A stretch of 24,498 nt of DNA from CAKOSP01 sp964404455 (lineage in GTDB: Bacteria > Bacillota_I > Bacilli_A > RF39 > UBA660): assembly GCA_964404455.1 (NCBI GenBank), contig CAYOJY010000009.1, positions 1 to 24,498 of the forward strand, read 5' to 3'. How positions within the stretch are numbered: the first letter of the stretch is position 1; every line of letters begins with the position of its first letter. The translations under genes and the position numbers were made by a program. Below, one piece after another: positions 1 through 6,914 of this stretch. A model generated the notes under the pieces. It searched no databases. It was given only the letters and a program-made list of their open reading frames with translations, and was not told the origin of the DNA.

Positions 1-1870
1 CATAAGTATCACAACTTGGAGATTGATGAATTACTTTTTCCCCACTGCCCGTATATTCAATTTGATAATTTTTTAAACTTTTTTTAGCTTCTTCTACACT
101 CATATTTTCCACACAAGCTAATTTAACATATTTGGTATCTAACCAAAAATATGTTTTTGGGATTACTTCTTTACTTGGTTTAATATCAAATAAATTAATT
201 GCGGATAAAAAAATATTTTTAGCAATGGGCGCAGATACCGTTCCTCCATAATGAGTAACCCCTTTAGGATTATCAACAGCAACATATACTACAATTTCAG
301 GATCATCAGCTGGCATAAAACCAATAAAAGATAAAATATGATCTGTATGAGAATATACCCCATTAACAACTTTTTGGGCAGTTCCAGTTTTGCCACCTAC
401 GCGATAATTTTCAATGTAGGCATTTCTTCCCGTTCCAATCGCTACTACATTTTCTAAACTAAAACGAACTAAATCACTGGTTTCTTTGCTAATAATGTTG
501 GCTTTTTTTAATACTGGCGAATTTTCTTTAATAATTCCATTAGTTTCAGCATCTAAAAATGATTTTACAATGTAAGGTTGGTATAAATTACCGCCATTTA
601 TGGCCGCACTAACCGCCGTTATTTGTTGAAGAGGTGTAACACTTACACCTTGACCAAAAGCCGTAGTTGCCAGTTCTACTGGTCCTATGTTATCTAATTT
701 AAATAATATTCCGGCCGATTCACCATTTAAATCAATCCCCGTTTTTTTCCCGAAGCCAAAACCATTAATATATTTCATTAAACGTTCTTTACCTAATTTT
801 TGCCCCATACTTACAAACCCGGGATTACAGGAGTTTTGAACTACTTGTAAGTATGTTTGATCTCCGTGTCCCCCAGCTTTCCAGCATTTAAGTCTTGCAT
901 TTTCAACTTGAATGGCACCACTATCATGAAAATGATCATTAAATAAATCTATAGTTTTTTCTTCTAATGATGCCGCTAAAGTAATGATTTTAAATGTTGA
1001 ACCAGGCTCAAATGTCATCCACATCGGTAAATTACGATTAATAGTTTCAACCGGATAATTTTTATAATTATTGGCATCAAAATTAGGTCTGGCACTCATC
1101 GCTAATATTTCTCCTGTTTTAGGTTTCATTGCAATTGCCATAGCCCCTTCAGCATTAAATTTACTAATTACATTATCTAATTCATTTTCCATTGCCATTT
1201 GTAAATCCAAATCAATTGAAAGCGCTATCGTTATTCCACTTACTGGAGCTTCATATACTTCCGTTAATTCTAATTTATTTCCTTTCCCATCAGAAAAATA
1301 TTTAATTGAACCATCTTCACCTGTTAAATATTTATCATAATATAATTCTAATCCGGATAATCCTTGATTATCAATGCCAACATAACCCAAAACATGACTT
1401 AATAGATTATCATAAGGATAATATCTTTTCGATTCTTTTAATAAATAAACTCCATCTAAATTTAAATTATTAATTGCCTCAGCTATTTCATAACTTAATT
1501 TTCGCCCTTCAGGATGAACTCTTTCAATTGATACCCTTTTATTTAAATGTTTAAAAATTTCATCTTCAGATACATTTAATATTTTAGCTATTTTACTTGC
1601 TACATCTTTTTTATCTTTAATTTGATTAGGAATAACTACTAAAGAAGTAGTTGTAATATTTGTCGCTAAAACTTTACCATTACGATCTACTATTTTTCCC
1701 CGATCAGCCGCTATGGGTAAATTTCTACTCCATAAGTCATTAGCTAATTCATTTAATTTTTTATAAGAAAATACCTGGATATAAAAAACACGAATTATTA
1801 TAATAATTAATAAAATAATTATTCCTAAAAAAACAAAACGCATTCTTGTATGAATATTATTAAAAAACAT
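1..1870 (-). CDS. spoVD: Class B penicillin-binding protein, SpoVD-like, C-terminal end cut by window edge
   Basis: This is a transpeptidase that cross-links peptidoglycan outside the membrane. My translation from ATG 1870 gives 623 codons with no stop before the window edge. One membrane segment lies at about residues 12-30, followed by the PBP dimerisation domain (RGKIVDRNG near 58-66) and the transpeptidase domain. The catalytic motifs are intact: STFK at 291-294 (nucleophile Ser291), SCN at 347-349 and KTGTAQ at 494-499. A PASTA-like segment begins near 580. Size, a single PASTA domain and Ser near 290 resemble Bacillus SpoVD more than PBP2B; only some tens of residues are probably missing. 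GAGGG sits 8 bases before the ATG. It lies after pbpB in cluster order, but a kinase and a ligase gene intervene. In a non-sporulating lineage the role may be general wall synthesis rather than spore cortex synthesis. Confidence 0.9.
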   Translation of the reverse strand, partial: MFFNNIHTRMRFVFLGIIILLIIIIIRVFYIQVFSYKKLNELANDLWSRNLPIAADRGKIVDRNGKVLATNITTTSLVVIPNQIKDKKDVASKIAKILNVSEDEIFKHLNKRVSIERVHPEGRKLSYEIAEAINNLNLDGVYLLKESKRYYPYDNLLSHVLGYVGIDNQGLSGLELYYDKYLTGEDGSIKYFSDGKGNKLELTEVYEAPVSGITIALSIDLDLQMAMENELDNVISKFNAEGAMAIAMKPKTGEILAMSARPNFDANNYKNYPVETINRNLPMWMTFEPGSTFKIITLAASLEEKTIDLFNDHFHDSGAIQVENARLKCWKAGGHGDQTYLQVVQNSCNPGFVSMGQKLGKERLMKYINGFGFGKKTGIDLNGESAGILFKLDNIGPVELATTAFGQGVSVTPLQQITAVSAAINGGNLYQPYIVKSFLDAETNGIIKENSPVLKKANIISKETSDLVRFSLENVVAIGTGRNAYIENYRVGGKTGTAQKVVNGVYSHTDHILSFIGFMPADDPEIVVYVAVDNPKGVTHYGGTVSAPIAKNIFLSAINLFDIKPSKEVIPKTYFWLDTKYVKLACVENMSVEEAKKSLKNYQIEYTGSGEKVIHQSPSCDTY

Positions 1871-1898
1871 AAAATCCCTCATAAAAGTATATTAAAGG

Positions 1899-1937
1899 AA
1901 AATAAAAAAAGAATATTTTTAATTCCTTTTTTATTTT
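1899..1937 (-). terminator. AT-rich hairpin between kinase gene and PBP gene
   Basis: Two 16-base arms (1899-1914 and 1922-1937) pair at 15 of 16 positions, the exception being a G-U wobble, around a 7-base loop. The first arm overlaps the last codons and stop of the kinase gene. A run of seven T lies inside the 3' arm as read on the minus strand. It could act as an intrinsic terminator for the kinase, possibly in both directions. The stem is nearly all A-T, so its strength is uncertain. Confidence 0.4.
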
Positions 1938-4354
1938 CTTAAGTATTCTTTACATATTTCTGCAATTTTATTTATTTGCATAATTAATTCATCATAATTC
2001 TCGTTTATGTAAGAAATATTATTTTCTTTGCTAGCTATTTCATGATTATAAGCAATATCAGCAATATTATAAAAACCAATATATTTAAGATTGCTTTTTA
2101 ACCCATGGACATGTATTGCATAATTTTTCATATCATTTGATTCTTTATACTCTTTCATTTTTGCTATTTTTTCTGGAAAATCATTTAAAAAATCCTTCAT
2201 TATATCATTATACATTTCCATATCCCCAAGAATTTCTATTGCTTTATCTATGTTTGCACCATAATTTTTTAAAAATTCAATTTTACCTTGATTTGAAATA
2301 ACTTGCAGTTTTGGTATTGTTTCTTCTTCCTTAACGATTGGCTTGTTTAAAGAAATACTTATATCATTTGTGATAATATCTGTAGTTGCATCAAAAACTG
2401 TGTTGGAATTCAGTTCATTAGATGAAAAGAACTTGTTCAAAAGTTTATCCAGTTCGTTTCTATTTGTTGGTTTAGATATATAATCATCAAAACCAGCTTT
2501 TATATATTTTTCTCTATCACCACTTGTTGCGTTTGCTGTCCAAGCAACAATAGGTGATTTATATCCTATCTGTTTCAATTCTTGCATTATTTGCGTGCCT
2601 TTTTTAATTGGCATTTCAATATCCATTAAAAGCAAATCAAAATTTTCTCCATTATAAATTTTTTCTAAAGTATTAACGGCACTCATGGATTTTACTAATT
2701 TTAATTTATAATGTCTAAGCAATTTTTCAATAATATTTAAATTTAGTTTACTATCATCGATTGCTAATATTGTTTTATTACTGTAATCAGCATAAACTAT
2801 TTGTTCTTCATCTTTCTCAATTATTGTATATTCATCTTTGAGTGTTTGATTCGATGCGGATGAATGAATATTATTAAAAGCTTCATTAGAAATTATAGGA
2901 GTTGCCGTTTTTATTTGTTGATCTAAAATAACAGTAAATTTACTACCACTACCATACACACTTTGAACAGTTACTTTTCCTCCCATCATTTCTATTAATT
3001 TTTTTGTAATTGCTAAACCCAGACCTGTTCCTTCTGTTGTAGTATTTTTATCCTCATCCAACCGATTAAATTTAGTAAACAATTTATCAATATTTTCAGT
3101 TTTTATTCCACGTCCCGTATCTTCTACTGCCATTATCAACCTGCATACACCATTTTTATTTATACAGTCTACGGTGAAATCTACTTTTCCCTCTGTTGTA
3201 TATTTATAGGCATTTGATAATAGATTCATTAAAATTTTTTGAATGTTAGTTTTATCTCCATATAAGCGAATTGGTAAATCAGAAGCTATTTTTATATTAA
3301 ACTTTAAATTTTTTTCTTCCATTTTTATATTTATTAAACTTATTATAGTATCAAATAATTCTTCAGTACTATAAATGTCATTAGTTATTTCTACTTTTCC
3401 TGACTCTATTTTAGAAATATCAAGAATACCCCCTACTATCTCCAGTAATATTTTACTAGATTTTATGACTTGTTTTGCATCTTTTTGTGCTTCCTCTAAA
3501 GTGGTTTCTAATTTCATTTCTTCACTAAACGCAATAATTGCATTCAACGGGGTTCTGATTTCGTGTGACATGTTTGTAATAAATTCACTTTTAGCATTAT
3601 TAGCTTTTTCTGCATCTTCTTTGGCTAGTTTCATCTCATTTAACAATTGAAGATCAGGGTTTTCAATTGTAAAAAAGAGAACAAAAGTAGTAAAAGTCAT
3701 TGTAAAAGTTGCAATTAACACTGTTGGGTTAATAGTTTGAAGTACAACATTAACACAAAGTAATACAATAACCGTTAATATTGCGTAATACTGTTTTTCT
3801 TTTATTGTTTTAAAGTTAATCATCAGACGTATTATCCATAATGAAACATAACCAACAAGTATAATTTTTAAAAACCCAACAGAGGTTCCATAACTATACA
3901 TCGAATCGCCTTCATAAAATATGGAAATTGGCAGAAAAAAGGTTAATAAAGAGGTTAGAATTATAATAATAATATGTATCATCCTCATATTTTTATAAAT
4001 ATCTGATCTAATATAGTGCACCTTTTCTTTTCCAGTTTTTGATTTATTAGAAACTAAAAAAGTGTAAATAGAAAAAACTCCCATCCAAACAAGAATATAA
4101 ACTAAATAAATTTTAGATAAAGCTATAATAACAATATGCTCAGTATTTAAGCCCCTTACTGAAAACTGTAATAATATTTCGGATATGTAACCAATAAAAT
4201 TTACAATTCCTAAAATTAAAAATATATTATTTTCAACTGTGTTAAGTCTTTTCTTAGAAATAAAAACAATTAATAATAGTGCTATTAAAAAGAAACCGGC
4301 AAATAAAAAAACTAAATTCCAAATAAGCTTCACCTCAACCATCTTAGTATACAT
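1931..4354 (-). CDS. Membrane hybrid histidine kinase with receiver and HPt domains
   Basis: This 807-residue sensor carries a nearly complete phosphorelay in one chain. About seven hydrophobic segments (roughly 13-33, 42-62, 74-99, 126-148, 158-178, 190-210, 213-230) form the input region. A short linker helix leads to HisKA with NMSHEIRTPL (phospho-acceptor His264). The ATPase domain shows an N-box (Asn377), DTGRG (412-416) and GTGLG (442-446). A receiver domain follows with acidic pair D533/D534, phospho-acceptor D578 in MDIEMP, and T606 and K628. The C-terminal HPt domain has HGLK with His750. All catalytic residues are present. No separate response regulator lies in the window, so the final output is unknown. 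The start is uncertain: ATG 4354 and ATG 4342 lack a good ribosome site, while GAGGTG at 4331-4336 lies inside the frame. It sits between two PBP genes. Confidence 0.9.
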   Translation of the reverse strand: MYTKMVEVKLIWNLVFLFAGFFLIALLLIVFISKKRLNTVENNIFLILGIVNFIGYISEILLQFSVRGLNTEHIVIIALSKIYLVYILVWMGVFSIYTFLVSNKSKTGKEKVHYIRSDIYKNMRMIHIIIIILTSLLTFFLPISIFYEGDSMYSYGTSVGFLKIILVGYVSLWIIRLMINFKTIKEKQYYAILTVIVLLCVNVVLQTINPTVLIATFTMTFTTFVLFFTIENPDLQLLNEMKLAKEDAEKANNAKSEFITNMSHEIRTPLNAIIAFSEEMKLETTLEEAQKDAKQVIKSSKILLEIVGGILDISKIESGKVEITNDIYSTEELFDTIISLINIKMEEKNLKFNIKIASDLPIRLYGDKTNIQKILMNLLSNAYKYTTEGKVDFTVDCINKNGVCRLIMAVEDTGRGIKTENIDKLFTKFNRLDEDKNTTTEGTGLGLAITKKLIEMMGGKVTVQSVYGSGSKFTVILDQQIKTATPIISNEAFNNIHSSASNQTLKDEYTIIEKDEEQIVYADYSNKTILAIDDSKLNLNIIEKLLRHYKLKLVKSMSAVNTLEKIYNGENFDLLLMDIEMPIKKGTQIMQELKQIGYKSPIVAWTANATSGDREKYIKAGFDDYISKPTNRNELDKLLNKFFSSNELNSNTVFDATTDIITNDISISLNKPIVKEEETIPKLQVISNQGKIEFLKNYGANIDKAIEILGDMEMYNDIMKDFLNDFPEKIAKMKEYKESNDMKNYAIHVHGLKSNLKYIGFYNIADIAYNHEIASKENNISYINENYDELIMQINKIAEICKEYLRK

Positions 4355-4600
4355 AAATTATAAAATAACAAAGTATTATAAAAACAATCTTAAAAAATTT
4401 TTTTTTTTTCATATTTAGCATGTTACTTTTTCTTTAATTTATCTAACTCTAAAATATAATAACATAAAACTTCTACCAAAAGTACAAATAGTTGAAAATT
4501 TACAAAATAATTTGTATACTAAATGTAAACTATTTTGAAAATTTCTTTTACCTTTTATTTAAAATGGATTAACTAAAATTGCAACAATTAAACTTTGATT
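4355..4600. other. Intergenic region upstream of histidine kinase
   Basis: This non-coding AT-rich stretch separates the kinase from the ligase terminator and should hold the kinase promoter. A TATAAT on the minus strand (4375-4380) lies 20 bases before ATG 4354, behind an A/T tract, but has no convincing -35 box. A 16-base dyad at 4501-4516 (TACAAA, 4 bases, TTTGTA) could be an operator. No ORF with a ribosome site was seen. Confidence 0.35.
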
Positions 4601-4656
4601 ATAATATAAAAAAGAAAACATGAATTTTTATTAAAATGTTTTCTTTTTTATATTAT
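4601..4656 (-). terminator. Intrinsic terminator after ANL ligase gene
   Basis: A perfect 21-base inverted repeat (4601-4621 and 4636-4656) has a 14-base loop and starts on the base next to the ligase stop codon (4657-4659). Both arms contain a homopolymer run, and on the minus strand the 3' arm includes TTTTCTTTTTT. Position and symmetry fit an intrinsic terminator that ends the ligase transcript and separates it from the kinase gene. Confidence 0.7.
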
Positions 4657-6573
4657 TTATTTTTTTCTAAGCGATAAAGTTAAACCTTTCTGCTCTAATG
4701 AATATTGCATTGTATGGTTAGCTGTTATTTCATCTTTTGAAAATATTAAGTCATACAATTTTTCATCCAATGATTTTGAATACCCAAATAATTGACTATC
4801 ATAATATGGATAATTTTTCTTTCCAGTAGTTGGAGAGGAACATAGTTCAGTTTCTCTATAGCCTGCTATTTCAAATCCTTTAGGTAAAATTTCCTTTAAT
4901 CTTTCGTCTGTCCTACTTAAAATTGAATATAAATCATCTTTAGTATCGGTTAATTCGATATGAGCTACAATTGCTTCTGTTCCGTCTTCTAAAGGCATTT
5001 TTCTAACAATACAGTTATCTATTGCTTTATCTTTTCTTATATAAAATGCAATAACAGCTGAGGGGATTAATTCTCCGTTATATTCAATTAGATTTTTTAT
5101 TCTATCATAAAAATATACAACCCCATCTTCATCCATTTCTACTTGATCGCCTGTTCGTAACCAACCATTAATAATTGTTTCATCAGTTAACTTATCATCT
5201 TTATAATAACCCTTCATAATTGCTCTTGATTTAACTCTTAATTCGCCAGGTTGATTATATCCAAGTTCATTTCCGTTTTCATCAAATACACCAACTATAA
5301 ATCCTGGAAATGGAATACCCACACTTGATACTCCTCTTTCTTTTTGAGGGGCAATTAATTCGATATCTAATTTTTCAAAAGTTATAGGTGCAAATGTTTC
5401 TGATTGTCCATAACCACACATTATTGTTGTTGTAGCACCATTTTCTTTTAAAAGTCGATTCATCCAGTCGATTTTTTCTGGAGTGTTTCCTTCTCCCCCC
5501 ATTATAGGAGCATCAAAGAAATCAAGCGATGGTTTCTTTCCCATTTTTTCATATTCTTTAAAAAATGCTTCCCAAAAACTACCGGTTGCAACTGAAACTT
5601 GCGGACGAATTTCTAATACTTGTTTTAAAAATTTTTTTTCAGAGAATTGAGGATTAATCTCAATTGTCATTCCATACATTAAAGGCAAAAGTAACAAGCA
5701 GTCATTTGCTGTTGAGGCAGTTAAAGGTAAATTAGCAAAGCATACACCACCTGGTTTATATGGAACTTTTGCTACTTGAGCTTGCCTTAACTGATGCAAT
5801 ACTGATTCATTACTTGCCATAATCATTTTTACATTTCCGGTTGTTCCACTAGAAGATGTTATAACTGATGTTCTATTTGGCATAAAAGGAACTCTTGGAT
5901 CGCCTGTATAATAAGCCGCCATTTCTAATGCTTTATCATACCAAATATATCTTTTATCATCCTTTGGAACATAAGATTTACTTTTACGAGCATCAATCAT
6001 CGTTTTTATTTGCACTAAACTCCGAAATGGATTTTCTAAATGATCGTAAGCTGAAGTTACTATAATATTTTTAAATCTACTGTCCTTTAAAGCATTATGT
6101 ATTGTTGAGCTGTACAATCCTGCTCCATCAAAGACAACAAAAACTTTTGAATCTTCTGTTAGTCTTTCTAAATCATCTTTTGGAATTCCTAATTTTAAAA
6201 AGTTTGTCGATGCTCCAATTGCATTTAAAGCTAACATCATAATAGCAACACCAGGAATAAATGGTGCATAAATTGGAACAACTTCATCAGGCTCTACTCC
6301 CAAGCCACGAAATGTTCTTGCCCATTGATAAACTAATTCTCTAAATTCTGGACGCGAAAATTCTGTTTTGCGTAAATATCTCATAGCGGGAATATATTCA
6401 AATTCAATCAGCTTTTTTTCAATAAAATCCCACAGTGTTTCTTTATCCGGAAAATCAGCACATAATTCTTCTGCATTTAGCTGATAATGTTTTAACCATA
6501 CCTTTTCTTCAGAAAGCATTAATCTTCCAATTTTTGCTTTTAAAACTTTTAGGTCTTCAATTTCTTTTGACAT
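4657..6573 (-). CDS. ANL-superfamily adenylate-forming enzyme (acyl-CoA synthetase or AMP-ligase like)
   Basis: The protein of 638 residues should activate a carboxylic acid as acyl-AMP, using ATP, and pass it to CoA, a carrier or another acceptor. The ANL core motifs are intact: A3 TSSSGTTGNVK (239-249), A5 YGQSE (388-392), A7 LRTGD (472-476), A8 around Arg491 in DRIKN, and the C-terminal A10 catalytic lysine in SPTTGKKNY (580-588). No carrier-protein or condensation domain is attached. The first 60 residues lack a recognised motif. The substrate cannot be read from the sequence. I chose ATG 6573, with AAGGGGGG just upstream. An upstream TTG at 6630 would place the promoter's -35 box inside the coding region. 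It is monocistronic, with its own promoter and terminator, and is inserted between pbpB and the spoVD-like gene. Confidence 0.88.
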   Translation of the reverse strand: MSKEIEDLKVLKAKIGRLMLSEEKVWLKHYQLNAEELCADFPDKETLWDFIEKKLIEFEYIPAMRYLRKTEFSRPEFRELVYQWARTFRGLGVEPDEVVPIYAPFIPGVAIMMLALNAIGASTNFLKLGIPKDDLERLTEDSKVFVVFDGAGLYSSTIHNALKDSRFKNIIVTSAYDHLENPFRSLVQIKTMIDARKSKSYVPKDDKRYIWYDKALEMAAYYTGDPRVPFMPNRTSVITSSSGTTGNVKMIMASNESVLHQLRQAQVAKVPYKPGGVCFANLPLTASTANDCLLLLPLMYGMTIEINPQFSEKKFLKQVLEIRPQVSVATGSFWEAFFKEYEKMGKKPSLDFFDAPIMGGEGNTPEKIDWMNRLLKENGATTTIMCGYGQSETFAPITFEKLDIELIAPQKERGVSSVGIPFPGFIVGVFDENGNELGYNQPGELRVKSRAIMKGYYKDDKLTDETIINGWLRTGDQVEMDEDGVVYFYDRIKNLIEYNGELIPSAVIAFYIRKDKAIDNCIVRKMPLEDGTEAIVAHIELTDTKDDLYSILSRTDERLKEILPKGFEIAGYRETELCSSPTTGKKNYPYYDSQLFGYSKSLDEKLYDLIFSKDEITANHTMQYSLEQKGLTLSLRKK

Positions 6574-6601
6574 ACTATACCCCCCTTTTTTTAGTGTTTT
6601 T

Positions 6602-6630
6602 ATTCTAGCATTTTTTACATTTTTAGTCAA
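6602..6630 (-). promoter_or_regulatory. Sigma-A type promoter of ANL ligase gene
   Basis: On the minus strand, TTGACT (6625-6630) and TAGAAT (6602-6607) are separated by exactly 17 bases. A TG one base before the -10 box makes it an extended -10. The predicted start near 6595 leaves a leader of about 22 bases with an SD-like run of G before ATG 6573. It lies outside the adjacent inverted-repeat element. Confidence 0.75.
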
Positions 6631-6771
6631 TATTTTCCTTAAAAAAACATCTTTTTATAAATTGCTAAAGTAAATTCCAGTTTAAGATTATTAATATATT
6701 TCAGAAAGACCCATATTAAATTTTATATTTAAGCTATAACTTTGTGGAGTTTAGTCTTACAAATTTTAAAA

Positions 6772-6788
6772 CTGCATCAAAAATGCAG
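6772..6788 (-). terminator. Second hairpin inside the inverted-repeat element
   Basis: CTGCAT and ATGCAG form a 6-bp stem with a 5-base loop. On the minus strand it is followed by TTTT. It is a weaker terminator-like structure downstream of the hairpin at 6831-6855 and may act as a back-up. Confidence 0.35.
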
Positions 6789-6830
6789 GGCAATTAACAG
6801 ATTATTGATTTTTTATCAATTACAATCATC

Positions 6831-6855
6831 AAAAAAGTCCAAAACTATGGACTTT
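6831..6855 (-). terminator. Intrinsic terminator of division-cluster transcript, inside the element
   Basis: On the minus strand, AAAGTCC, an 8-base loop and GGACTTT form a 7-bp stem that runs into six consecutive T. It lies about 60 bases after the pbpB stop codon and would end the mraZ-rsmH-ftsL-pbpB transcript. Because it is inside the inverted-repeat element, the terminator appears to have come with the insertion. Confidence 0.6.
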
Positions 6856-6914
6856 AATCATTCAATTAATTTGTTTTTTTAAACTGGAATTTACTTTAGC
6901 AATTTACCATCTTT

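Larger units (their letters stand above)
6658..6906. mobile_element. MITE-like 249-bp element with perfect 28-bp terminal inverted repeats
   Basis: Bases 6658-6685 and 6879-6906 are perfect inverted copies of each other (28 bp). The 11-base sequence CATCTTTTTAT flanks the element on both sides (6648-6658 and 6908-6918), which looks like a target-site duplication. The inside encodes nothing and holds several small hairpins. A 17-base core of the terminal repeat recurs at 15463-15479. The element lies directly behind the pbpB stop codon (6915-6917), which itself falls in the right flanking repeat. This fits a non-autonomous transposable element whose transposase lies elsewhere; I cannot assign it to an IS family. 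Confidence 0.65.

Noticed and set aside
1071..1340. Plus-strand ORF of 89 codons
   Set aside because: It lies wholly inside the minus-strand spoVD-like PBP gene, whose catalytic motifs are intact, and has no ribosome site.
6574..6630. N-terminal extension of the ANL ligase to TTG 6630
   Set aside because: The extension contains the whole -35/-10 promoter, and the TTG is the -35 box itself; a good ribosome site precedes ATG 6573.
6658..6906. CRISPR array or complete insertion sequence
   Set aside because: There is only one inverted pair, no spaced direct repeats and no transposase reading frame in the 249 bases.
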